DNA of 48,690 nucleotides from contig CADBCX010000005.1 of the NCBI GenBank assembly GCA_902793245.1, forward strand, positions 1-48,690, read 5' to 3'. Source of the DNA: an uncultured Eubacteriales bacterium. Its GTDB lineage: Bacteria > Bacillota > Clostridia > Christensenellales > Aristaeellaceae. Of the stretch, positions 18,012-25,917 are shown in pieces (positions within the stretch are counted from its first letter, which is position 1; the number at the start of each line of letters is the position of its first letter). The notes under the pieces were generated by a model. The model was not told the DNA's origin and did no database searches. It saw nothing but the letters and a program-made list of their open reading frames with translations. The position numbers were made by a program, and so were the translations under genes.

Positions 18012-18773
18012 TTATTTTTTATTGTTTTTAATGATTTCCTTGGCCAGCGCCTGGTACGCTTCCGCGCCGGTGGAACGGCTGTCATACAGATTGATGGGCA
18101 GGCCGTGGCTGGGCGCTTCGCCAAGGCGCACGTTGCGGGGCACGGTGGTCTTGAACACCTGCTGCTTGAAGTGCTTCTTCACTTCGGCCACCACCTGCAG
18201 GCCCAGGTTGGTGCGCCCATCCAGCATGGTGAGCAGCACGCCCTCGATTTCCAGGCCCGGGTTCAGGCCCCGCTTCACCCGCTGGATCGTGTTCATCAGC
18301 GCCGTGACGCCTTCCAGCGCGTAGTATTCGCACTGAATGGGGATCAGCACGCTCTGGGCGGCGGTGAGGGCGTTGACGGTCAGCAGGCCCAGGGACGGGG
18401 GACAGTCGATGATCAGAAAATCGAACTGCTTCCGCAAGGGCTCCAGCGCGGCGCGGACGCGATACTCCCGCCGCTCCATATTGGCCAGTTCCAGTTCCGC
18501 CCCGGCCAGCCGGATGTCCGATGGAGCCACCATCAGTTTTTTCTGTTTCGTTTTATCCAGCGTGCTTTCCAAGGGGCATTCCCCCAGCAGCGCTTCATAT
18601 ACCGTCTTTTTCCCGGCTCGCACGCCCAGCCCGCTGCTGGCGTTGCCCTGGGGGTCCAGATCCACCAGCAGGGTGGGCTTGCCCGCGTCGGCCAGGCAGG
18701 CCGCCAGGTTCACCGCCGTGGTGGTTTTTCCCACGCCGCCCTTCTGATTGGCGACGCAAATGATTTTGCCCAT
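18012..18773 (-). CDS. parA: Chromosome-partitioning ATPase ParA (Soj)
   Basis: A 253-residue protein of usual Soj length. The deviant Walker A motif KGGVGKTT is at residues 10-17, followed by the LLVDLDPQGNASSGLG switch region. Walker B is FDFLIIDCPPSLG, and the late VPRNVRLGEAPSHG segment is typical of the family. It is an ATP-dependent DNA-binding partner of ParB for origin segregation, acting on the nucleoid. It heads the parA-parB-hydrolase operon. A heptad-repeat element lies immediately upstream and another separates it from parB. The TAA stop lies at 18012-18014. Confidence 0.96.
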   Translation of the reverse strand: MGKIICVANQKGGVGKTTTAVNLAACLADAGKPTLLVDLDPQGNASSGLGVRAGKKTVYEALLGECPLESTLDKTKQKKLMVAPSDIRLAGAELELANMERREYRVRAALEPLRKQFDFLIIDCPPSLGLLTVNALTAAQSVLIPIQCEYYALEGVTALMNTIQRVKRGLNPGLEIEGVLLTMLDGRTNLGLQVVAEVKKHFKQQVFKTTVPRNVRLGEAPSHGLPINLYDSRSTGAEAYQALAKEIIKNNKK

Positions 18774-18813
18774 CCTTATAAACCTTCTTTATCGTTGCTG
18801 TCATGATAAAATA

Positions 18814-18916
18814 GTTAGGAGTGAGGAGTTAGGAGTTTTATTTTGCTTCCACATTTATATCCGACAATTCGGCGTTTGAAAGCATTCAGCTATATAAAAC
18901 TCCTCACTCCTCACTC
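18814..18916. repeat. Heptad-repeat hairpin upstream of parA
   Basis: The left arm is GTTAGGA, GTGAGGA, GTTAGGA (18814-18834). The right arm is ACTCCTC twice plus ACTC (18899-18916). The arms pair with one mismatch around an AT-rich centre of about 55 bases. The TGA stop of the neighbouring minus-strand gene lies inside the right arm. Confidence 0.85.
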
Positions 18917-19391
18917 ATTTCAGCCATTCCCGCCACCGGAAGGGGGGATAGCAGCTTTTCACCACCGACACGATGGCGGACAGTTCTTTCGGGCTTTGCT
19001 GCGCCCCGAACCGGGTGTACAGCGCCCGCAGCGCCGAAAGACTGGCATGGCGCAGGGAATAGTCCCGCAGGAATTGCAGATGCTCCCCGTCGTTGGGAAA
19101 TTCCCGGAAGCAAAGGAACATCAGTTCATCCGCCATGACCGCGAAATCTTCCACTTGCACGCGCACGAAGGTGCCGTCCGGCAATTCCACCAGCATGCTT
19201 CCCTCTGTGGCGCCGCGCACCCCGCGAAAGAGCAGGCTGTCCAGCTCGTCAGCCAGGTTGTCCGTTCCGCGGCGGATGGAATAACCGTTCAGCCGCCCCG
19301 TGATGTCGGCTGTCAGCGGGTCCAGGGCGTTGAGCAGCGGGCTGCCAAGCCAGGGCGTAAGAATCTGTCTCACCTGCGCCTGGGAAATCAT
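18915..19391 (-). CDS. Hypothetical protein, 158 residues
   Basis: I do not recognise this protein. It is soluble, with no signal peptide or membrane segment, and mixes hydrophobic and charged residues (RGTDNLADELDSLLFRG, PDGTFVRVQVEDFAVMADELMF). The start is supported by a strong AAGGAGG ribosome site just before the ATG and a promoter-like pair at 19429-19457. The stop codon is supplied by a heptad repeat (TGAGTGAGGAGT), so the original C-terminus may have been altered by the element. It is divergent from the TIR gene and upstream of parA. Confidence 0.7.
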   Translation of the reverse strand: MISQAQVRQILTPWLGSPLLNALDPLTADITGRLNGYSIRRGTDNLADELDSLLFRGVRGATEGSMLVELPDGTFVRVQVEDFAVMADELMFLCFREFPNDGEHLQFLRDYSLRHASLSALRALYTRFGAQQSPKELSAIVSVVKSCYPPFRWREWLK

Positions 19392-19428
19392 ACCGCCGCC
19401 TCCTTCGTGTGGGTCTGCAATCCCCTCA

Positions 19429-19457
19429 AAGATACCACACTCTGGCTGGTTTGTCCA
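19429..19457 (-). promoter_or_regulatory. Sigma-A-type promoter for the 158-residue gene
   Basis: On the minus strand, TGGACA is separated by 17 bases from TATCTT, about 40 bases upstream of the ATG at 19391. Confidence 0.55.
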
Positions 19458-19553
19458 GTTTTCTGCCCGGCGAAGCGTTACTTTTTTATTCAGATTCTGT
19501 TACGATTCGCAGGTCACAAATCTAACGTTTTCCAAACGAATAAACGCCGGGGA

Positions 19554-19582
19554 TTGTAAAAGGCGGATTCTGTTGCTATAAT
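19554..19582 (+). promoter_or_regulatory. Sigma-A-type promoter for the macro-TIR gene
   Basis: TTGTAA (19554-19559) and TATAAT (19577-19582) are separated by 17 bases, with an extended TGC before the -10 box. A GGAGG ribosome site follows at about 19616. Confidence 0.75.
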
Positions 19583-19626
19583 GGATAGGACAGACAGAGC
19601 TTGAACGCATTCGACGGAGGTGCCGC

Positions 19627-20685
19627 ATGGACACGATTGCCAGCGTCAGAATCGAAACCGAGCAAGGCCCAAAGACCCTTTCCGTGGTCTGCTGCGATAT
19701 CAGGGAATTGGACAAGCCACTGGATGTGATGACAGTATCCGCGTTTCGTCATGGATATTATCCCACTTTAAATACGATGATCGGGGCGCTTGACAGCAAG
19801 GGCATTTCCGTTCGTCAGCTGGGAATTGCTCCCGCTTTGGATCTGAGGGATGCCTGCAATGTGTGGCTGTCAAAGGAAGTGACCGCCGGCGATCTCCCCA
19901 TCAGGCGAATCGGATGCGTCGAGATGATCGATTTATCTCGCCACCAGCGGGACAGGAGAAATGACAATTCGTTTTTGAACACGATCAAAGCGTACTTTCA
20001 TCTCCTTGATTTGGCTGTGGATACTGGCATAGAAGTCAAAACCCTGGGATTGTCTGCCCTGGGAACCGGCAACCAGGGCATTTCCGATTCCCTGATTTTC
20101 ACGCCCATCCTGAACGAATGCGTCCGTTTTCTCCAGCGGAACGAGTGCATCCGCGAAATCATCATCATCGAAAGGGACGGGCGGAAAGCTTCGGACCTGG
20201 CAAAAAAGCTGGAAAGCTCCTATTCCCTCATGAGCAGCGGGGCCGGGGAAAAACCCGCCGACCTGGAAGATCATGAGCTGCCGCTTGCTTTCATCAGCTA
20301 TTCCAGCAAGGACAGGAACGTGGCGGATAACCTTTGCGCGAAACTGGAAAGAAATGGCATCCGGGTTTGGTACGCGCCAAGAAACGTGGACATGCCGGAT
20401 TATGCCTCGGCAATTGTCAGGGCCATCCGCCGCTGCAGCCTGTTCGTGGTCGTCCTCAGCCAGAACAGCCTGGCTTCCGACCACGTGCTCAGCGAAATCG
20501 ACCTGGCGTTCCAGCGGTCAAAAAGCGGCCTTCGCTTCTTCCCGCTCAAGCTGGACAACAAGGAGATGGGCGACGCGTTTTTGTATTACCTTTCCAGGCA
20601 GCATTGGATGGACGCAACCCTGCCTCCGCTTGAAAAACGGCTGGATGAGTTTGTGGAGAAGATCAAAAAAGAAATCGGCGAATGA
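19627..20685 (+). CDS. Macro-like / TIR domain fusion protein
   Basis: A 352-residue soluble protein. The C-terminal part (about 219-340) is a TIR domain: it opens with LAFISYSSKDRN, has the RVWYAPRNV loop, and carries the conserved glutamate in LSEIDLAF (E290) used by NAD-cleaving TIRs. The N-terminal ~200 residues resemble a macro/ADP-ribose-binding fold, best seen at LSALGTGNQGISDS (about 142-155) followed by a helix and an IIIIERD strand; this assignment is less sure. TIR domains in bacteria often make NAD-derived signals or deplete NAD in phage defence (Thoeris, for example), and macro domains bind ADP-ribose products. A single-gene sensor/effector is inference. It has its own promoter, stands alone, and sits between parA and the origin. 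The GGAGG spacing fixes the ATG. Confidence 0.8.
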   Translation: MDTIASVRIETEQGPKTLSVVCCDIRELDKPLDVMTVSAFRHGYYPTLNTMIGALDSKGISVRQLGIAPALDLRDACNVWLSKEVTAGDLPIRRIGCVEMIDLSRHQRDRRNDNSFLNTIKAYFHLLDLAVDTGIEVKTLGLSALGTGNQGISDSLIFTPILNECVRFLQRNECIREIIIIERDGRKASDLAKKLESSYSLMSSGAGEKPADLEDHELPLAFISYSSKDRNVADNLCAKLERNGIRVWYAPRNVDMPDYASAIVRAIRRCSLFVVVLSQNSLASDHVLSEIDLAFQRSKSGLRFFPLKLDNKEMGDAFLYYLSRQHWMDATLPPLEKRLDEFVEKIKKEIGE

Positions 20686-20700
20686 CAATTCTCACAATTG

Positions 20701-21124
20701 ATTTACAATTGCGTGAAGAATCTCGGGCTTTTTGCTTAAATAGCGGAAACACACGCGGGCAGGCAAAAAAACGGATGAATATATATTCTATATGTTTATA
20801 ATAATTCATTCTCTGCCCGCTTCTGGAATCCATCCCTTGTGCATGGCAGGGGGAATGACCCCTATGGGTGGGGTGAAAAGTTATCAACAATCCATAGAGT
20901 ATGCAGGAAGCTTCCTTCCGGCTTGAAACATGGGTTCCCCTTGAAAATCAAAGAGAAATCTGGTATGATAAAATCCACGGTGAAGAGGATGGAAAGTTTT
21001 CCACAGAAAGTTTTCCACAGTCTGCCGTGGGTTTTCTTTCCCGACTTGTTCTTTTTTTTCGCTTTTTATGTTTATACCATACAGAACCGGGTGTATTGAT
21101 TTACTGCGGAGGCGTATAATATTC
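20701..21124. other. Probable chromosomal replication origin (oriC) upstream of dnaA
   Basis: This 424-base spacer holds an AT-rich stretch (about 20774-20810) with the palindrome GAATATATATTC. That stretch is enclosed by an 8-bp GC stem (20755-20762 and 20813-20820), a candidate unwinding region. DnaA-box-like 9-mers lie at 20881 (TTATCAACA), 20997 and 21011 (both TTTTCCACA). Its place directly before dnaA and near parAB matches the usual Firmicutes origin. Function is inferred from position and boxes only. Confidence 0.7.
20997..21019 (+). promoter_or_regulatory. Pair of DnaA boxes
   Basis: TTTTCCACA occurs twice, 14 bases apart (20997-21005 and 21011-21019), each one mismatch from TTATCCACA. 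They could serve origin binding and dnaA autoregulation. Confidence 0.65.
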
Positions 21125-22447
21125 ATGGATATACAGGCGATATGGGATCAGGCGTGTATGGTGATGCACCGGGAAATGACCGAAGTCACCTTCAACACCT
21201 GGATCAAAGCCGCGCTTCATCCACTGGGCGCGGAGGGCGACCAGTTTTATATCGAAGCGGTGACGGACTTCTACTACAGCTTCGTGGTGCCAAGGTATTC
21301 CGTGCTGATCAGCAATTCGCTGAGCGAAGTGGCGGGACGGCCCGTGAAAGCGAAAATCCTCACCCCGGCCCAGACGGAGAAGTACCGCGCCGGCGTGGCT
21401 TTGGAGGACAAGCCAGCCGAAAGCGCCAACCTGAATCCCAAATATACCTTCGATACTTTCGTAGTGGGCAGCAATAACCGCTTTGCCCACGCGGCGGCGC
21501 TGGCCGTGGCCGAGGCGCCGGCGGACGCCTATAATCCGCTGTTCATCTACGGCGGTGTCGGCCTGGGCAAAACCCACCTGATGCACGCCATCGGGAATTA
21601 TATACTCAGCCAGAATCCCGCGCTGCGGATCAAGTACGTAACCAGCGAGCTGTTCATGAACGAAATGGTGAACGCGCTGAACAAGAAAACCCAGGCGGAA
21701 TTCCGGGAAAAATACCGCAATATCGACGTGCTGATGGTGGATGACATCCAATTCCTCACGGGCAAAATGGGAACGCAGGAGGAATTTTTCCATACCTTCA
21801 ATACGCTTCACACCGCCGGAAAGCAAATCATCATGACCTCCGACAAGCCGCCGCGGGATATCGTGAAGCTGGAGGAAAGGCTGGTGAGCCGCTTTGAGTG
21901 GGGGCTCATCGCCGATATTTCCAAGCCCGACCTGGAAACCCGCGTGGCCATCCTCAAGCGCAAGGCGGAAGAAGAAATGCTGAACGTGGATAACGCCGTG
22001 CTGACCATGATCGCCGAACGCGTGACCAATAACGTGCGCGAGCTGGAAGGGTGCCTGACCCGCCTGGTGGCCTATTCCTCCCTGACCGGAAAGCCTGTGG
22101 ACAAGGCCCTGGCGGAGGACGCTTTGCGGGAAATTTTCGCCCGTACGGAACCGCGCCATGTCACCTGCGAGGATGTCATGGAAGCGGTTGCCGATTATTA
22201 CAATGTGACCATCGCGGACCTCAAAGGCCCCCGCCGCAGCCGCGATGTGGCCATGCCGCGGCAGGTCGCCATGTATATTTCCCGCGAGGTGGTCGGCGCG
22301 CCGCTGACCACCATCGGCGATTGCTTCGGCGGACGCGACCATTCCACCGTCAACCATGCCTGCCAGAAGGTCGCCGCCGATATGAAGGCCGCCCCGTCCC
22401 TCAACACGCTGGTCAACGACCTGATGCAGAAGCTGGTGGAACGGTAA
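21125..22447 (+). CDS. dnaA: Chromosomal replication initiator DnaA
   Basis: A 440-residue protein. The start at ATG 21125 (MDIQAIWDQACMVMHREM) matches the family domain I, and a GGAGG lies 12 bases before it; the upstream ATG at 21068 lacks support. The layout is domain I, a short linker, then an AAA+ core with Walker A GGVGLGKT and Walker B VLMVDDIQFL. The C-terminal DNA-binding domain carries the signature GDCFGGRDHSTVNHA. The protein melts the origin and loads the replicative helicase. The usual next gene, dnaN, is absent: a binding protein follows instead. Confidence 0.97.
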   Translation: MDIQAIWDQACMVMHREMTEVTFNTWIKAALHPLGAEGDQFYIEAVTDFYYSFVVPRYSVLISNSLSEVAGRPVKAKILTPAQTEKYRAGVALEDKPAESANLNPKYTFDTFVVGSNNRFAHAAALAVAEAPADAYNPLFIYGGVGLGKTHLMHAIGNYILSQNPALRIKYVTSELFMNEMVNALNKKTQAEFREKYRNIDVLMVDDIQFLTGKMGTQEEFFHTFNTLHTAGKQIIMTSDKPPRDIVKLEERLVSRFEWGLIADISKPDLETRVAILKRKAEEEMLNVDNAVLTMIAERVTNNVRELEGCLTRLVAYSSLTGKPVDKALAEDALREIFARTEPRHVTCEDVMEAVADYYNVTIADLKGPRRSRDVAMPRQVAMYISREVVGAPLTTIGDCFGGRDHSTVNHACQKVAADMKAAPSLNTLVNDLMQKLVER

Positions 22448-22471
22448 ATAGAAAATTTTGTAAATAAATGA

Positions 22472-22500
22472 TTGACCGAACTGAAAAACCATGATAAGAT
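22472..22500 (+). promoter_or_regulatory. Promoter for the amino-acid binding protein
   Basis: TTGACC and TAAGAT are spaced by 17 bases, just after the dnaA stop. A GAAGGAGG ribosome site precedes the GTG start at 22533. Confidence 0.65.
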
Positions 22501-22532
22501 GGACATAAGCTTATTGAAGGAGGAAACCGGCT

Positions 22533-23324
22533 GTGAAGAAACTGTTCGCTTTGTTCATCGCGCTGGTGCTGCTCACCGTTTCCCTGTTTGCCGCGGCGGA
22601 AACCGCCCAGCCCGACCTGCTGGCCCGCATCAAGGAGCGGGGCACCCTGATCATCGCCACCGAAGGCAACTGGAGCCCCTGGACGTACCACGACGAAAAC
22701 GACGTGCTGACCGGCTTTGACATCGAGATCGGCACCCTCATCGCCCACGGCCTGGGCGTGGAGCCCCAGTTCATGGAAACCGACTGGGCGTCCATCCTGG
22801 CGGGCGTGGACACGGGCCGCTTCGACATCGCCTGCAACGGCGTGGATTACACCGAGGAACGGGCGGAAAAGTATTCCTTCTCCGACCCCTATGTGTACAC
22901 TGAAATCGTGCTGGCCGTGAAGGACGGCAACGAAACCATCAAGACCTTTGAGGATTTGAAGGGCCGCAAGACCTCCAATTCCCCCAACTCCACCTACGCC
23001 CTGCGGGCCGAGCAGATGGGCGCGGAGGTGGTGTATGTGGACACCCTGGGCGAGACCATGTCCATGGTGATTCAGGGCCGCGTGGACGCCACCATCAACG
23101 CCAAGGGCAGCGTGGACGACTACCTGGGCGAGCATCCCGAGGCCCCCATCAAGGTGGTGCTCACCGTCCCCGGCGACCCGGTGTGCTACCCCGTCCGCAA
23201 GGGCGACGACACCGCCACGCTGGTGGAGGCTATCAACGCCATCCTGGCCCAGGCCCGGGAGGACGGCACCCTGGCCCAGCTCTCCATCAAGTATTTCGGC
23301 GCGGACCTGACCCAGCCGATTTAA
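22533..23324 (+). CDS. Amino-acid-type ABC solute-binding protein (SBP_bac_3)
   Basis: A 263-residue protein starting at GTG, with a cleavable signal (LFALFIALVLLTVSLFAAAE) and no lipobox cysteine. The fold is family 3: LARIKERGTLIIATEGNWSPWTYHDEN, then GFDIEIGTLIAHGLG, DWASILAGVDTGRFDIACNGVDYTEERAEKY and FSDPYVYTE. Family members bind polar amino acids outside the cell and hand them to a permease. No permease or ATPase gene is adjacent, and a strong terminator follows, so it is transcribed alone. The ligand cannot be named. Confidence 0.88.
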   Translation: MKKLFALFIALVLLTVSLFAAAETAQPDLLARIKERGTLIIATEGNWSPWTYHDENDVLTGFDIEIGTLIAHGLGVEPQFMETDWASILAGVDTGRFDIACNGVDYTEERAEKYSFSDPYVYTEIVLAVKDGNETIKTFEDLKGRKTSNSPNSTYALRAEQMGAEVVYVDTLGETMSMVIQGRVDATINAKGSVDDYLGEHPEAPIKVVLTVPGDPVCYPVRKGDDTATLVEAINAILAQAREDGTLAQLSIKYFGADLTQPI

Positions 23325-23346
23325 GGACACACAACCAAATGCTTTG

Positions 23347-23379
23347 CCCCGCTCAGATATTCTGGGCGGGGTCTTTTTT
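23347..23379 (+). terminator. Rho-independent terminator
   Basis: A 10-bp stem (CCCCGCTCAG at 23347-23356, CTGGGCGGGG at 23362-23371, one wobble) is followed by TCTTTTTTC. Confidence 0.88.
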
Positions 23380-23420
23380 CTGCTGAATGATAAGGAAACT
23401 TTTAATCAGAAACCGAAACC

Positions 23421-23692
23421 AAAGCCTTCCCCTTGAGGGGGGCCGAAGCGCCCGAAAAACAGTCCGGTGGAAAGCCTTCCCCTTGAGGGGAAGGTGGGCC
23501 GCGCGGAACCAAGTTGGAGAGAGGGTGCAAGTCCATTCGCGCGGCTCGGATGAGGTGTTACAGCGAATCATTAAATATCCCGCTTCTTAGAAATCCAGCA
23601 AGACACCTCATCCGTCAGGCGCGAATGATCTCCGGCCCATTGAGCCAAGTTGGTTCCGCGCCTGACACCTTCCCCTCAAGGGGAAGGCTTTT
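23421..23692. mobile_element. MITE-like nested palindromic element
   Basis: The outer arms 23471-23517 and 23645-23692 form a roughly 47-bp inverted repeat with few mismatches. Each contains the palindrome CCTTCCCCTTGAGGGGAAGG. A second inner inverted pair uses GGATGAGGTGT (about 23547) and ACACCTCATCC (about 23603). A truncated extra copy of the outer end lies at 23421-23444. There is no coding capacity. From memory, this CCTTCCCC...GGATGAGGTGT sequence recurs in gut Clostridia genomes, which suggests a non-autonomous mobile or repeat element. Confidence 0.65.
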
Positions 23693-23716
23693 GGCTGGTC
23701 TACCGCTTCGTACTCT

Positions 23717-23827
23717 ATATCATCTGTACTCTGCACTCTGCACTCTGTACTCTCAACTCCACACTCCACTCTTCACACGAACCGGAACTCCTCACTCCTC
23801 ACTCCTAACTGGAATAACTCCTCACTC
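23717..23827. repeat. Heptad-repeat array beside murA
   Basis: Seven-base units run in tandem: CTGTACT, CTGCACT, CTGCACT, CTGTACT, CTCAACT, CCACACT from about 23724. After a short break come ACTCCTC, ACTCCTC, ACTCCTA (about 23788). The last units supply the TGA stop of murA at 23822. Confidence 0.8.
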
Positions 23828-25081
23828 ACGTTCTGTGTCCTCCACCTTCTCCGTCTCCGCGCCGAGGGCTTTGAGCTTTTCTTCCAGGCCCTCGTAGCCG
23901 CGCATGAGGTGGCCCGCGGCATCGGAGAGGATGGTTTCGCCCTGGGCGGCCAGGCCCGCCAGCATGAGCGCGGCGGCGGCGCGCAGGTCGGTGGCGGAGA
24001 CGTGGGCGCCGGTCAGGGTATGCCCGCCCTGGATCAGCGCCAGCTGGCCCTCCACGCGAATCTTCGCCCCCATTCGGTTCAGCTCCACCACGTGCATGTA
24101 GCGGTTTTCAAAAATCGTTTCCAGAAACACCGACAGCCCGTGGGTCTGGGTCGCCACCACCATCAGCGGGGCCTGCATGTCGGTGGGGAAACCGGGGTAG
24201 GATAAAGTGCGGGCCTCCATGGGATGCCGGGCCTTGCCCCGCAGGCGCAGGCCGCGGCTGTCCTCCTGGACGATCACGCCGGATTCGGATAATTTAAACA
24301 GCAGCGCCCGCATGTGATCGGTGCGCGCGCGTTCCAGCAGCACGTTTCCCTCCGTCAGCGCGGCGGCGCAGGCCAGGGTGCCCGCCTCGATGCGGTCCGG
24401 GATGGGCGTATACTCCGCGCCGTGCAGGTGATCCACGCCCTCCACAATAATGTTCGCCGTGCCCGCGCCTGCGATGCGGGCCCCCATCAATGTCAGAAAA
24501 TGGCAAAGATCGGTGATCTCCGGCTCCTTGGCGGCGTTCTCAATGCGGGTGACGCCCTTGGCCAGGGTCGCGGCCATCACCAGGTTTTCCGTCGCGCCGA
24601 CGGAGGGAAAGTCCAGGTACACGTTGGCTCCTTTCAGGAAGCCGCTCACCGTGACCGTGCCGCCCTCCTGTTCCACCTTCGCGCCCAACTTCTGCAATCC
24701 CTTCAAATGCAGGTCGATGGGCCGCTGTCCGATGGCGCAGCCGCCGGGCATGGTGAGGCTGCACGCGCCGTTCCGCGCCGCCAGCGGGCCTAAAACCAAT
24801 ACTGACGCCCGCATGGTGCGCAGCAGGCCGTGGTCGGCGGGGCTGTCCACCGCCAAAGCCCGCACCCGCGCGTCCGTTCCTTCCGTTTCCGCTTCCGCGC
24901 CGCAGGAGCGCAGGATGCCCAGCATGTGCGCCACGTCGGTCAGGCGGGGCGTTTGGTGAATGATCACTTCCTCCTGGGTCAAAAGCGCCGCGGCGATAAT
25001 GGGCAGCACCGCGTTCTTCGCCGTGCTGACGCTGACTTCGCCCGATAACCGGGGCGAATGGCAAATTCTGTACTGGGCCAT
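23822..25081 (-). CDS. murA: UDP-N-acetylglucosamine 1-carboxyvinyltransferase
   Basis: A 419-residue enzyme of usual family length. It catalyses the first committed step of peptidoglycan synthesis in the cytoplasm, transferring enolpyruvate from PEP to UDP-GlcNAc. [14 protein letters not shown] lies near residue 21. The catalytic loop [15 protein letters not shown] puts the nucleophile at C115. [15 protein letters not shown] and [13 protein letters not shown] are in the C-terminal lobe. ATG 25081 is preferred over GTG 25090 because the GTG overlaps the GGAGGTG ribosome site. The 3' end runs into a heptad repeat. Whether a second murA exists elsewhere is unknown. Confidence 0.94.
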   Translation of the reverse strand: MAQYRICHSPRLSGEVSVSTAKNAVLPIIAAALLTQEEVIIHQTPRLTDVAHMLGILRSCGAEAETEGTDARVRALAVDSPADHGLLRTMRASVLVLGPLAARNGACSLTMPGGCAIGQRPIDLHLKGLQKLGAKVEQEGGTVTVSGFLKGANVYLDFPSVGATENLVMAATLAKGVTRIENAAKEPEITDLCHFLTLMGARIAGAGTANIIVEGVDHLHGAEYTPIPDRIEAGTLACAAALTEGNVLLERARTDHMRALLFKLSESGVIVQEDSRGLRLRGKARHPMEARTLSYPGFPTDMQAPLMVVATQTHGLSVFLETIFENRYMHVVELNRMGAKIRVEGQLALIQGGHTLTGAHVSATDLRAAAALMLAGLAAQGETILSDAAGHLMRGYEGLEEKLKALGAETEKVEDTERE

Positions 25082-25276
25082 GGGGCACACCTCCGCGAAG
25101 AAAAATCCGTTTCGCGGTCATTGTGCCCGGCGAACCGCCGCCGCTTTCCGCTGGAAACGCGGCGCAAACCCGCTTCCAGCAAGTTTTTTTCAGCATACCC
25201 CGCCGGAACGCAAGGCTTTTCGATTCCCTCCCAGCCAATATTTTTATGTTGGAAAAGAATTCCTGCTGTTTCCATC

Positions 25277-25305
25277 TTTACAGAAGGATCATATCATGAT
25301 ATAAT
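25277..25305 (+). promoter_or_regulatory. Toxin-antitoxin promoter with overlapping operator
   Basis: TTTACA (25277-25282) and TATAAT (25300-25305) are spaced by 17 bases. The palindrome TATCATGATA (25292-25301) overlaps the -10 box, as expected for an autoregulated antitoxin operator. The rest of the murA-antitoxin spacer (25082-25340) shows only a GC-rich hairpin near 25138-25168. Confidence 0.7.
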
Positions 25306-25340
25306 TTTACTATAAAATTGATATGAAAGGGGATTGTCCT

Positions 25341-25613
25341 ATGATGATTCGTCCATCCGCCGCTCTGCGCAACGACTACGCGGCGATTTCCGAGCTGGCG
25401 AAAACCACCCAGGAACCGATCTATATCACCAAGAATGGCGAAGGGGATTTGGTGGTGATGAGCATTGAGGCGTATGAAAAGCATGAGCAGTTGATGAAAC
25501 TGAGAGAGCGGGTCATGAAAGCAGAAGCCCAGCGGATTGCAGGTGAACCAACCATGTCTACGGAAGAAGTAAGGAAAATGCTGAGGGATCGAATCTATGA
25601 AGTACACGATTAA
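25341..25613 (+). CDS. Antitoxin, Phd/YefM family
   Basis: A 90-residue protein from ATG 25341, placed 9 bases after AAGGGG; ATG 25323 is possible but overlaps the ribosome site. It has the Phd/YefM N-terminal fold: RPSAALRNDYAAISELAKTTQEPIYITKNGEGDLVVMSIEAYE. The C-terminal charged helix would wrap the toxin. It should bind the operator palindrome just upstream and neutralise the ParE/RelE-like protein encoded next, whose start codon lies 17 bases inside this gene. Confidence 0.9.
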   Translation: MMIRPSAALRNDYAAISELAKTTQEPIYITKNGEGDLVVMSIEAYEKHEQLMKLRERVMKAEAQRIAGEPTMSTEEVRKMLRDRIYEVHD

Positions 25614-25905
25614 GTATTTGCGAGCCGCTCAGGAAGACCTTGCGACGATTGAGGATTGGTACCGCTTGCATTTTGATGATCAGACCGCGCTGAAAGTGAC
25701 CAATTCAATTGTGGACACGATTTCAAGATTGGAGGATTATCCTGATTCCGGTTCTTTGCCACCGGATGAATGGCTGGCTCAGAATGGTTTCAGAATGGTT
25801 ATTTCAGGACGTCATGTTGCGATTTTTAAAAAAACATCGGATTCTGTTTTTATTCATCACATTGCGGATACACGGACGGAATATGGCAAGCTTTTTCATT
25901 CATAG
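25597..25905 (+). CDS. Toxin, RelE/ParE superfamily
   Basis: A 102-residue protein with the ParE/RelE pattern: IKYLRAAQEDLATIEDWYRLHFDD, then SRLEDYPDSGSLPPDE, RMVISGRHVAIFKK and IADTRTEYGKLF. Family members are ribosome-dependent mRNA interferases or gyrase poisons; which one applies cannot be told. It overlaps the antitoxin gene by 17 bases, so the two are translationally coupled. Its stop is only 12 bases before the uvrB start. Confidence 0.88.
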   Translation: MKYTIKYLRAAQEDLATIEDWYRLHFDDQTALKVTNSIVDTISRLEDYPDSGSLPPDEWLAQNGFRMVISGRHVAIFKKTSDSVFIHHIADTRTEYGKLFHS

Positions 25906-25917
25906 CCGGAGGTTCCC

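Noticed and set aside
18105..18806. Plus-strand frame opposite parA
   Set aside because: Shadow of parA, with no start signals or family.
21115..21120. TATAAT just before the dnaA start taken as a -10 box
   Set aside because: It lies between the ribosome site and the ATG, too close for a transcript to carry the GGAGG.
21068..21124. Earlier ATG for dnaA giving 19 extra residues
   Set aside because: No ribosome site precedes it, and the protein from 21125 matches the normal DnaA N-terminus with GGAGG upstream.
23347..23821. Whole spacer before murA as a complete insertion sequence
   Set aside because: No transposase frame of any length is present; only repeats are.
23717..23827. Heptad arrays considered as CRISPR
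   Set aside because: Units are only 7 bases with no spacers, and no cas genes are present.
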